Shown: piece by piece, positions 36,087 through 43,635 of the stretch
Layout: each line of letters opens with the position of its first letter
Position numbering within the stretch: the first letter of the stretch is position 1
From: Negadavirga shengliensis
Lineage (GTDB): Bacteria > Bacteroidota > Bacteroidia > Cytophagales > Cyclobacteriaceae
Assembly (NCBI RefSeq): GCF_042652345.1
Contig: NZ_JBHSJJ010000003.1
Location: 124,001 to 188,000 of the forward strand
Reading direction: 5' to 3'
DNA: 64,000 nt
Notes under the pieces: model-generated
What the model saw: only the letters and a program-made list of their open reading frames with translations
Databases searched by the model: none
What the model was told of the DNA's origin: nothing
Program-made: the position numbers and the translations under genes

Positions 36087-36279
36087 ACCACGGATTGGCG
36101 CGGATTTGTTTTTGGAAAACTGATTAGGAGCTCTCGGGGAATTTAATCTGTGGGAATCTGGGTAATTTGTGGTTAAAAAAAGTGGGACCACGGATTAGCA
36201 CGGATTTATTCATAGAATACTGACCGGAAGCTCTCCGACAATTAAATTAAATCGGTGTGAATCTGGCGAATCTATGGTT
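36087..36279. repeat. two imperfect tandem copies of a 100-base intergenic repeat
   Basis: The copies start exactly 100 bases apart (36087 and 36187), each with ACCACGGATT. The first ends AATTTGTGGT (36174) and the second AATCTATGGT (36278). The ends are inverted copies of each other with two mismatches in ten, so each unit could fold into a hairpin. Both contain the segments CACGGATT-like and AGCTCTC. Such non-coding units are widespread in Bacteroidota genomes. Confidence 0.7.
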
Positions 36280-36292
36280 TTAAAGGTCCATA

Positions 36293-36305
36293 TGACAATT
36301 TGACA
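36293..36305. promoter_or_regulatory. palindromic motif TGnCA-N3-TGnCA upstream of htpG
   Basis: TGACAATTTGACA lies 85 bases before the htpG start. It matches the pattern at 23840-23852 upstream of grpE. By chance the pattern would occur about once in a window of this size, so both sites being beside heat-shock genes is suggestive. Confidence 0.45.
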
Positions 36306-36389
36306 TGGTTTTGAAATTGGAACGGGACTTGTTTTTATGGCCTTATCAAGTATCGAAAATTGTTTCATTACTAATAAACATATACTACC

Positions 36390-38273
36390 ATGCAGGAGAA
36401 AGGTACCATATCCATTCATACCGAAAACATTTTCCCCATTATCAAGAAGTTTTTGTATTCTGATAATGAGATATTCCTTCGTGAACTTGTTTCCAATGCC
36501 GTGGATGCCACCCAAAAGGTAAAGCGGCTGGCTACTTTGGGGCAGTACAAAGGGGAATTGGGAGACATCACCATAGAAGTCAGTTTTGACAAAGACAAAA
36601 AGACCATCACCGTTTCCGACAAAGGGATCGGGATGACAGGGGAAGAAATCAAAAAATACATCAACCAGATTGCTTTTTCCGGCGCTACTGAGTTTGTGGA
36701 GAAATTCAAGGAAGCAAAGGACGCGAATGAAATCATCGGCAAATTCGGTTTGGGTTTTTATTCCGCTTTCATGGTGGCGGACAAAGTGGAAATCCACACC
36801 CTCTCCTATCAGGAGGGAGCAGAACCGGCCCGCTGGATTTGTGATGGCAGCACGGAATTTGAGATCAGCCCCGGTGAAAAAACCGAACGGGGAACAGACG
36901 TCATCCTGTATATCAACAGCGAATCCGAAGAATTTCTGGACAAGTGGAAGCTTCAGACCATCCTGGAAAAATACGGCAAATTCCTCCCCGTCCCCATTAA
37001 ATTCGGAACGAAAACAGAAAGTGTAGAAGACGGAGAGGATAAAGAGGGCAAGAAAAAATGGAAATCTATTGAAGTAGATAATATCATCAACGAAACCAGA
37101 CCGATTTGGACACAATCGCCCAATGAGCTTAAGGATGAGGATTACCTGAAATTTTATAAGGAACTTTACCCCATGAGCGATGATCCTCTGTTCTGGATTC
37201 ATTTAAATGTGGATTATCCTTTTAACCTTACCGGGGTGCTGTATTTCCCTAAAATCAAAAACGAATTCGAGCTTCAGAAAAACAAAATAAAACTTTTTAG
37301 CAGGCAGGTGTTCATCACCGATGAGGTAAAAGACATCGTTCCCGAGTTCTTGATGTTGCTGCATGGAGTGATAGATTCCCCTGATATCCCGTTGAATGTG
37401 TCGAGAAGTTTCCTTCAGGCGGACAGCAATGTGAAGAAAATCAACAATTACATCACCAAAAAAGTAGCAGACAAGCTTGCCGAGCTGTATAAAAAAGACA
37501 GGAAAGTTTATGAGGGAAAATGGGGCGATATCGGTCTTTTTGTCAAATATGGGATGATTTCTGAAGACAAGTTCTATGAAAAGGCAAAGGATTTCGCTTT
37601 GCTGAAAAATACCAAGGATGAATTTTTTACCCTTGAAGAATACAGGGAAAAGACAAAGGCTTTTCAAACGGACAAGGAGGATCAACTGGTTTATCTGTAT
37701 GCCACTGACGCCAACAAGCAGGACGGTTTCATCCAATCGGCAAACAAGAAAGACTACGATGTTCTTCTGATGGATTCGCCAATTGACAGCCACTTTATTC
37801 AGCATTTGGAGGGCAAACTTGAAAAAACCATGCTCAAGCGCGTGGACGCAGATGTGGTAGACAAATTGATCCAGAAAGAGGGGGGATATTCTAACCTTTT
37901 GTCAGAAGATCAGTCCAAAAAAGTGAAGGAGATTTTCGAAAAGGCCATCAGCAATGACAGCTATAAGGTGGAAGTGGAGGGCATGAGTCCTGAGGAACTT
38001 CCGGTTACTGTGACCATGGATGAGTTCATGCGAAGAATGAAGGACATGGCCCAGACCGGCGGAGGAATGGGGTTTTACGGTGCCCTTCCGGATAGCTACA
38101 AAGTAGGGATCAACGGCAACCATCCCCTTATTGATAAGGTCCTCAAAGCAGAAAATGAAGAGGAGCAGGCAAAATTGGCCAAGCAGGCTTTTGATCTGGC
38201 CCTGCTTTCCCAGGGCTTGCTGACAGGAAAGGATCTGACCGCCTTCGTTAAGAGGAGTGTGGAAATGATCTGA
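36390..38273 (+). CDS. htpG: Hsp90-family chaperone HtpG
   Basis: An ATP-dependent chaperone acting on late folding intermediates. The N-terminal GHKL ATPase contains LRELVSNAVDA, DKGIGMT and GKFGLGFYSAF. The middle domain carries the catalytic arginine in NVSRSFLQ, and the C-terminal dimerisation domain runs to residue 627. No transmembrane segment or signal is present. It ends at a strong terminator. A possible heat-shock site lies upstream. Confidence 0.96.
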   Translation: MQEKGTISIHTENIFPIIKKFLYSDNEIFLRELVSNAVDATQKVKRLATLGQYKGELGDITIEVSFDKDKKTITVSDKGIGMTGEEIKKYINQIAFSGATEFVEKFKEAKDANEIIGKFGLGFYSAFMVADKVEIHTLSYQEGAEPARWICDGSTEFEISPGEKTERGTDVILYINSESEEFLDKWKLQTILEKYGKFLPVPIKFGTKTESVEDGEDKEGKKKWKSIEVDNIINETRPIWTQSPNELKDEDYLKFYKELYPMSDDPLFWIHLNVDYPFNLTGVLYFPKIKNEFELQKNKIKLFSRQVFITDEVKDIVPEFLMLLHGVIDSPDIPLNVSRSFLQADSNVKKINNYITKKVADKLAELYKKDRKVYEGKWGDIGLFVKYGMISEDKFYEKAKDFALLKNTKDEFFTLEEYREKTKAFQTDKEDQLVYLYATDANKQDGFIQSANKKDYDVLLMDSPIDSHFIQHLEGKLEKTMLKRVDADVVDKLIQKEGGYSNLLSEDQSKKVKEIFEKAISNDSYKVEVEGMSPEELPVTVTMDEFMRRMKDMAQTGGGMGFYGALPDSYKVGINGNHPLIDKVLKAENEEEQAKLAKQAFDLALLSQGLLTGKDLTAFVKRSVEMI

Positions 38274-38288
38274 GGTTCATAGAGATGT

Positions 38289-38325
38289 AAAATTCCCCGG
38301 GCTGATTCCCGGGGAATTTTTTTAT
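38289..38325 (+). terminator. rho-independent terminator of htpG
   Basis: AAAATTCCCCGGG (38289-38301) pairs perfectly with CCCGGGGAATTTT (38308-38320) around a CTGATT loop, and the T run continues to 38323. It is one of the strongest hairpins in the window. Confidence 0.95.
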
Positions 38326-38426
38326 TTTGCCGGAATGATTATATTGAGGAATCCAACCGCCGTAATTTCTTTGAATTTCAAACGAAACAGCCGAATTCTG
38401 GCAAAAAATGATATTTTTGTAAGATA

Positions 38427-38843
38427 ATGCTATCCAAAAAAACAAAATATGCCTTTCATGCGCTTACTTATCTCGGAAAGAACAGGGATAAGGGAGCAAT
38501 TTTAATTCAGGAGATTTCAGAAAAACACGGTATTTCCCACAAATTTTTGGAAAACATACTTTTGGAGTTGAAGAAAGCGGGTTTTCTGGGCAGCAAGAAA
38601 GGAAAAGGGGGAGGCTATTATCTGATCAAAGACCCGGTAGAAATTCCATTATCCAAAATCATCAGACTGTTGGACGGACCTATTGCCTTATTGCCCTGTG
38701 TGAGTTTAAATTATTACGAGCCTTGTGAAGAGTGCGAAAGTCAGGAAAAATGTGGGCTGAACAAAGTAATGATTAAGGTAAGAGATGAAACCCTCAAGAT
38801 ATTGGAGATGAAAACATTACAAGATATTTTGGAAAACGAATGA
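38427..38843 (+). CDS. Rrf2-family transcriptional regulator with a cysteine cluster
   Basis: A 138-residue Rrf2 regulator. The winged helix covers residues 1-66 (ILIQEISEKHGISHKFLENIL and the wing KKGKGGGYYL). Cysteines at 91, 100, 103 and 109 lie where IscR-type members bind an iron-sulfur cluster, although the spacing differs from E. coli IscR. The gene is just upstream of the sulfate-assimilation operon and on the same strand, so it is a likely regulator of sulfur or cysteine supply, in the style of CymR and IscR. Confidence 0.85.
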   Translation: MLSKKTKYAFHALTYLGKNRDKGAILIQEISEKHGISHKFLENILLELKKAGFLGSKKGKGGGYYLIKDPVEIPLSKIIRLLDGPIALLPCVSLNYYEPCEECESQEKCGLNKVMIKVRDETLKILEMKTLQDILENE

Positions 38844-38883
38844 ATTTTTTTACATAAACTCTATATATTTTGTAGGTTTTATG

Positions 38884-38951
38884 TACTTTTGTAATTGGAC
38901 CCCCTGAAAGCCTAAGGCAAAGGGTGGGTAAACCAACAGGGTTTGGTTTTT
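38884..38951 (+). promoter_or_regulatory. promoter and possible structured leader of the sulfate-assimilation operon
   Basis: A TACTTTTG box at 38884-38891 predicts transcription from about 38897. The next 55 bases can fold compactly. AAACCAA (38930-38936) pairs with TTGGTTT (38943-38949) around the loop CAGGGT, and CCCTG (38902-38906) can pair with CAGGG in that loop (38937-38941) as a pseudoknot. A small GCC/GGC stem lies at 38910-38918. No known riboswitch class was recognised. No good TTG element is seen upstream, and folding has not been computed. Confidence 0.4.
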
Positions 38952-38985
38952 CCATCAAGTTAGGATTCCCAAAATTCGATAAAAA

Positions 38986-39711
38986 ATGATTCAGCAAAAT
39001 CAAATAGAGGAATTGTCCAAAAGGATTGACGACTTAAGTGCTGCGGAAGCGATGGGTTTGTTGTGTGATCTTTTCCCCGGGGAAGTGGTTTTTTCCACAT
39101 CTTTGGGGCAGGAAGATCAGGTGATCACCCAGATCATAGCCAAAAACCAGCTCCCGGTTGAGATATTTACCTTGGATACCGGACGTTTGTTTTACGAGAC
39201 CTATGACCTGCTGGCCAAGACAATCATAAAGTATTCTTTGGACATAAAAACTTATTATCCCAATACCCATTCCGTGGAAAAGTTTGTCAGGGAAAAAGGG
39301 ATCAATAGTTTTTACGAATCGGTGGAAAACAGAAAATCCTGCTGCTATATTAGGAAAGTTGAGCCTTTGAAAAGGGCGTTGGAAGGGAAAAGCATCTGGA
39401 TAACCGGCCTGAGGGCCGAACAAAGTCCAAACCGCAAGAACATGAAGAAACTGGAATGGGACGAAGGCAATCATATTCTTAAGTTTAATCCGTTATTGGA
39501 TTGGACGATGGACGGCATGCTTGAATATATTAAGGAAAACAAAATACCCTATAACCCATTACATGACAAAGGGTATATAAGTATTGGCTGTGCCCCTTGT
39601 ACCAGGGCCATTGAGCCTGGGGAGGACCCAAGGGCCGGTCGATGGTGGTGGGAGGCTTCCCACAAGGAATGTGGGCTGCATGAGTCTTCCCCCGTCATCC
39701 AAAAAAACTGA
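38986..39711 (+). CDS. cysH: adenylyl-sulfate (APS/PAPS) reductase
   Basis: Reduces adenylyl sulfate to sulfite with thioredoxin. The 241-residue protein has the PAPS-reductase fold (FSTSLGQEDQVI, TLDTGRLFYET) and four cysteines that bind a 4Fe-4S cluster (Cys119-Cys120 and Cys202/Cys205 in GCAPCTRA), plus the catalytic cysteine in KECGLH (Cys229). The cluster marks it as an APS-type reductase. It opens the operon that continues with sulfite reductase and two siroheme genes. No ATP sulfurylase gene is in the window. Confidence 0.93.
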   Translation: MIQQNQIEELSKRIDDLSAAEAMGLLCDLFPGEVVFSTSLGQEDQVITQIIAKNQLPVEIFTLDTGRLFYETYDLLAKTIIKYSLDIKTYYPNTHSVEKFVREKGINSFYESVENRKSCCYIRKVEPLKRALEGKSIWITGLRAEQSPNRKNMKKLEWDEGNHILKFNPLLDWTMDGMLEYIKENKIPYNPLHDKGYISIGCAPCTRAIEPGEDPRAGRWWWEASHKECGLHESSPVIQKN

Positions 39712-39770
39712 AAGCTGCTCATCAGGAGCCATAATTTATTTACTGTCATAGATTAAATTTCACAAACCCG

Positions 39771-41873
39771 ATGCAAAGTTTTAGAACAGAAATAGAAAAC
39801 CCGGTAGTAGAAAAGGATATAATTGAGTTGGAAAAGAAAATCTCCCTTTTCCGCAACGGTAAAATAGATGAGGAGAAGTTCAGAAGTCTCCGGCTTGCCA
39901 GAGGCATATACGGTCAGCGCCAGGAAGGGGTGCAGATGATCCGGATCAAATTGCCCTACGGCAGGGTGACATCTGAGCAGTTGAAGAGAATCTGTGACGT
40001 TTCCGAAAAATACTCTACGGGGAAACTTCACATTACCACACGTCAGGATATTCAGATCCATTATGTCAGCCTGGACAGAACGCCCGAGCTATGGGCTGAT
40101 TTGGACAGGGACGACATCACCATCAGGGAAGCTTGCGGGAATACCGTAAGAAATGTCACTGCTTCTGAGACCGCCGGTGTGGACCCCAATGAACCTTTTG
40201 ATGTCACGCCGTATGCGGATGCGACATTCAAACACATGCTCAGGAACCCCATTTGCCAGGAAATGGGAAGGAAGTTTAAAATCAGTTTTTCATCGAGTGA
40301 CGAAGATACTGCGCTTTCTTACCTTCATGACCTGGGTTTCATTCCCAAGCTGAAAACAGAAAACGGAGAGGAAATAAGAGGATTTAAAGTGGTGCTTGGC
40401 GGAGGCTTAGGTTCTCAGCCAAGGCATGCCGATGAGGTATATGCGTTTCTGCCTACCGATCAGCTGATCCCGTTTATAGAAGGCGTGGTGAGGGTGTTTG
40501 ACAGACATGGCGAACGTGCGAAAAGGATGAAGGCGAGGATGAAGTTTCTGATCAACAGTATTGGCATTGAAGAGTTTCTGCGTTTAGTTGAAGAGGAAAA
40601 GACCGCCGTTCCATTTAAAAGCTATCCCATAGAATACGCTTCTTATGAGGCAGCCAAAACCCTGCCCACCCCTCAGATACCTTCTGTAGAGGTGCCATCG
40701 AGTCAACATTACAAGTGGTGGAAACAGACCAACGTCATGCCTCAAAAACAGGAAGGCTATGTTTCTGTTGGAGTAAAAGTTCATTTGGGAGATTTCAGCA
40801 CGGCGGTTGCAAGGAAATTGGCCGATTTGATTAAGAAGTATGCCAACAACGAATTACGATTTACCCTGAGGCAGAATTTTCTTATACGGGATGTTAAAGA
40901 AGAACTGGTGCCTTTTTTCTATCAGGAGCTCCAAAAGATCGGATTGGGAGATTACGGCTACAATTCTGTAGGGGATATTACCGCTTGCCCTGGGACAGAT
41001 ACCTGTAACTTGGGTATTGCCAGCAGTACAGGTGCAGCCCATGTCATGGAAGAGGTGGTTGTGAACGAATATCCGCAGTACCTTTTGAACAAAGACCTGA
41101 CAATAAAAATCTCGGGCTGTATGAATGCCTGTGGCCAGCACAACATGGCTTCGATAGGATTCCAGGGAATGTCCATGAAAGTGGGTAAATCGGTACTTCC
41201 TGCTCTGCAGGTGCTGCTCGGAGGCGCTGGTTTTGGAGACGGAAAAGGAAGGTTTTCCGATAAAGTAATCAAAATACCCAGCAAGAGAGGACCACAGGCA
41301 TTAAGAGTTCTCCTGGACGATTATGGCAAAAACGCTTCTGATGGAGAAACGTATGCTGCATATTACGAAAGGCAGGGGCAAATGTATTTCTATGAAATTT
41401 TGAAGCCCTTGGCCAGTACAGACGATATCGTGGAAGAAGATTTTGTAGACTGGGGAAATGATGAGCCCTATGTGAAGGCCATTGGTGTGGGTGAATGTGC
41501 CGGTGTAGTGATTGATCTGGTGTCTACACTGTTACTGGAAGCCAGAGAAAAGCTGGCCAATGCAGAAGATAGCCTGAACGAAGGAAAATGGGCTGATAGT
41601 ATCTACCACTCCTACGCCAGCATGGTCAATGCCGCCAAGGCTATCCTGACCGCTGAAGGAATCAATACCAACAGCTATGCCAATATCATCAGCCAGTTTG
41701 AGGAACAGTTTATAGTGTCTGGAAAAATAGATATAGGAAGTCCGTTTCAGGAATTGATCTACCGGATAAGGAAGAATGAACCTACCGAAGCTTTTGCCAA
41801 AACATATTATAAGGATGCAGAAAGGTTGTTTGAAGCGATCAGTGAGTTTAGATCCAAGGAGGTGCATGCATGA
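39771..41873 (+). CDS. siroheme sulfite (nitrite/sulfite) reductase with C-terminal helical extension
   Basis: Reduces sulfite to sulfide by six electrons. The two ferredoxin-like and two siroheme domains are present. Cys406 and Cys412 (ACPGTDTC) with Cys450 and Cys454 (GCMNAC) bind the 4Fe-4S cluster coupled to siroheme, and the TRQDIQ motif binds siroheme carboxylates. The extra 120 residues from about 580 form helices of HEPN type (YHSYASMVNAAKAIL), without the RNase RxxxxH motif. It is 700 residues long, longer than NirA/SiR. It could also be a nitrite reductase, but the cysH neighbour argues for sulfite. Confidence 0.88.
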   Translation: MQSFRTEIENPVVEKDIIELEKKISLFRNGKIDEEKFRSLRLARGIYGQRQEGVQMIRIKLPYGRVTSEQLKRICDVSEKYSTGKLHITTRQDIQIHYVSLDRTPELWADLDRDDITIREACGNTVRNVTASETAGVDPNEPFDVTPYADATFKHMLRNPICQEMGRKFKISFSSSDEDTALSYLHDLGFIPKLKTENGEEIRGFKVVLGGGLGSQPRHADEVYAFLPTDQLIPFIEGVVRVFDRHGERAKRMKARMKFLINSIGIEEFLRLVEEEKTAVPFKSYPIEYASYEAAKTLPTPQIPSVEVPSSQHYKWWKQTNVMPQKQEGYVSVGVKVHLGDFSTAVARKLADLIKKYANNELRFTLRQNFLIRDVKEELVPFFYQELQKIGLGDYGYNSVGDITACPGTDTCNLGIASSTGAAHVMEEVVVNEYPQYLLNKDLTIKISGCMNACGQHNMASIGFQGMSMKVGKSVLPALQVLLGGAGFGDGKGRFSDKVIKIPSKRGPQALRVLLDDYGKNASDGETYAAYYERQGQMYFYEILKPLASTDDIVEEDFVDWGNDEPYVKAIGVGECAGVVIDLVSTLLLEAREKLANAEDSLNEGKWADSIYHSYASMVNAAKAILTAEGINTNSYANIISQFEEQFIVSGKIDIGSPFQELIYRIRKNEPTEAFAKTYYKDAERLFEAISEFRSKEVHA

Positions 41874-42640
41874 TGGAAAAAACCATTCCAAAGGTTACTT
41901 TGGTAGGGGCAGGGCCGGGTGATCCGGAACTGATTACACTTAAGGGGATACTGGCACTCAACAAGGCCGATGTGGTACTGTATGATGCATTGATAGATCC
42001 CGTGTTGCTGAACCATGCCCCGGCCAAAGCCCTCAGGATATTTGTGGGCAAAAGGAGCGGGAGTAAGCAGAACCCACAGGAAGAAACCAATCAGTTGTGT
42101 GTCTATTATGCACAGAAGCATGGACATGTAGTGAGACTGAAAGGCGGAGACCCCTTTGTTTTTGGAAGGGGTGCAGAGGAACTGGATTATATCCATCAAT
42201 TTGGAATAAAAACCGAAGTGATTCCGGGGATTTCTTCGTCTGTGGCCGTGCCGGCCTCGGCGGGAATTCCTGTTACCAAGCGCGGGGTTTCGGAAAGTTT
42301 TTGGACCATTACGGGAACCACTTCAGCGGGGAAACTTTCAAAGGACCTATTGCTGGCGGCCCGGTCCTCTGCTACGGTGGTATTGCTTATGGGGACCCGT
42401 AAGCTCCCCGAAATTGTTCAGGTGTACCGCGAACTTGGGTTGGAAGAAAAACCCATTGCCATCGTACAAAATGGTACTACCAAAGGCGAGAGGGTGGTTG
42501 CAGGCACTATCTCGGACATTGAGTGGAAGGCCAGAGAGGGTGGTATTGGCTCCCCGGCGGTCATAGTCGTAGGGGAGGTGGTCAGAGAGAGTCCCAAACT
42601 GATGGAAATCTATCAGGAGGTGGCTTTTGCTTCCAAATAG
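41870..42640 (+). CDS. cobA: uroporphyrinogen-III C-methyltransferase (siroheme pathway)
   Basis: Adds two methyl groups from S-adenosylmethionine to uroporphyrinogen III, giving precorrin-2. The GAGPGDPELITLKG start and KGGDPFVFGRG and IPVTKRG motifs are standard for SUMT. It overlaps the sulfite reductase stop by four bases (ATGA), and a strong AAGGAGG sequence lies 7 bases before the start, at 41856-41862, within the end of the upstream gene. It supplies siroheme to the reductase. Confidence 0.94.
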   Translation: MMEKTIPKVTLVGAGPGDPELITLKGILALNKADVVLYDALIDPVLLNHAPAKALRIFVGKRSGSKQNPQEETNQLCVYYAQKHGHVVRLKGGDPFVFGRGAEELDYIHQFGIKTEVIPGISSSVAVPASAGIPVTKRGVSESFWTITGTTSAGKLSKDLLLAARSSATVVLLMGTRKLPEIVQVYRELGLEEKPIAIVQNGTTKGERVVAGTISDIEWKAREGGIGSPAVIVVGEVVRESPKLMEIYQEVAFASK

Positions 42641-42670
42641 CCTTCGCTACTAGTTTATCCGATTACAGCA

Positions 42671-43249
42671 ATGAATGAACTGTACCCCGTTTTTCTGAAA
42701 GTATCCCAACTGAACACGCTTTTGGTGGGAGCAGGGGTGGTGGGTTTGGAGAAGCTCACTTTTCTATTAAAATCCAGCCCCAATGCAAGGGTCACCGTAT
42801 TGGCACCCGAGATCTCTGAAGATGTTAAGCGCATGGCAGATCACAATGAAAGGCTGGTGTTGGTTCAGGATATTTACAGAAAAAAGTACCTTGAGGAAAA
42901 ACACCTGGTCATCGCGGCGACAAATGACAAGGAGATAAATAAGGAAATCCACAAAGATGCCAAAGAAAGGTTTCTGTTGGTTAATGTGGCAGACACTCCT
43001 GAATATTGTGATTTTTATCTAGGTGGGATTGTAACCAAAGGCAACGTCAAGATTGCCATCAGCACGAACGGGAAATCTCCTACTACCGCGAAGAGATTGA
43101 GGCAACTGCTTGAAGAAGTGGTACCTGAGAACATCAATGAAATGGTGGAAAATATTAATCTGTATAGAGAGACGCTGAAGGGTGATTTTGAATATAAGGT
43201 GAAGGCACTTAATAAACTAACCGAGGAATTGATTAAAAAGAAAGATTGA
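42671..43249 (+). CDS. precorrin-2 dehydrogenase / sirohydrochlorin ferrochelatase
   Basis: The last two steps of siroheme synthesis, as in the N-terminal half of CysG and yeast Met8p. The 192-residue protein has the NAD-binding GAGVVGLEKL motif, ATNDKEIN, and the NVADTPEYCDFYLG and ISTNGKSPTTAKRLRQLLE segments. No methyltransferase domain is fused, and that function is the preceding gene. It ends the operon before a strong terminator. Confidence 0.93.
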   Translation: MNELYPVFLKVSQLNTLLVGAGVVGLEKLTFLLKSSPNARVTVLAPEISEDVKRMADHNERLVLVQDIYRKKYLEEKHLVIAATNDKEINKEIHKDAKERFLLVNVADTPEYCDFYLGGIVTKGNVKIAISTNGKSPTTAKRLRQLLEEVVPENINEMVENINLYRETLKGDFEYKVKALNKLTEELIKKKD

Positions 43250-43281
43250 CAATTATCGGGCTCTAAAAATATTCGGTTGCT

Positions 43282-43323
43282 AAATGAAAAAAGCGGGATC
43301 AATTGACCCCGCTTTTTTCATTT
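43282..43323 (+). terminator. terminator of the sulfate-assimilation operon
   Basis: AAATGAAAAAAGCGGG (43282-43297) pairs perfectly with CCCGCTTTTTTCATTT (43308-43323) around a 10-base loop containing TCAATTGA. The T run in the right arm makes it a classical terminator. Confidence 0.95.
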
Positions 43324-43635
43324 GCTTTCCCTTTTTTGAGATTCTTTATATAATGCTTGATCAAATTTAATTTAAGTTTTTCATTCAGCTGTTGCTGCTG
43401 AAAAATCGCATCTACACTCCAGTACATCTTCACATTAATCGTTTTGTTATCAGGTAAATATAAGATTTTTTTAGCGAAAAAGACTACATTTATAAAAAAA
43501 TATTTAATGTTTTTATAATTAAGCCAATTAATTAAAAAATTTGTATTTTAATTTCTCTTTTCCATTTTTTATAACAATATTTTTTTCTGATATTAATATT
43601 CGGGTTTTATTAAGGTCTTTTTATTTCTCTGGATT
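43324..43635. other. AT-rich intergenic region upstream of aldehyde dehydrogenase
   Basis: About 310 bases of very AT-rich sequence. A short minus-strand frame of about 42 codons begins near 43410 and ends in the terminator hairpin, but with no sign of being a gene. No clear promoter box or repeat was found. Confidence 0.5.

Larger units (their letters stand above)
36062..36389. other. 328-base intergenic region before htpG
   Basis: It holds the tandem repeat at 36087-36279 and the palindromic motif at 36293-36305, both annotated separately. No gene is seen on either strand. A 330-codon minus-strand frame ending here is the shadow of htpG. Confidence 0.7.

Noticed and set aside
36210..37202. 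330-codon minus-strand ORF opposite htpG
   Set aside because: It lies antisense to the clearly conserved HtpG N-terminus and has no protein family pattern; a shadow of the codon usage.
38897..38985. SAM-I or SAM-II riboswitch before cysH
   Set aside because: The conserved cores of these classes are not present, although the leader can fold; kept only as an unclassified leader.
43330..43450. Small minus-strand gene of about 42 codons before aldehyde dehydrogenase
   Set aside because: AT-rich, ends inside the operon terminator hairpin, and shows no family pattern.
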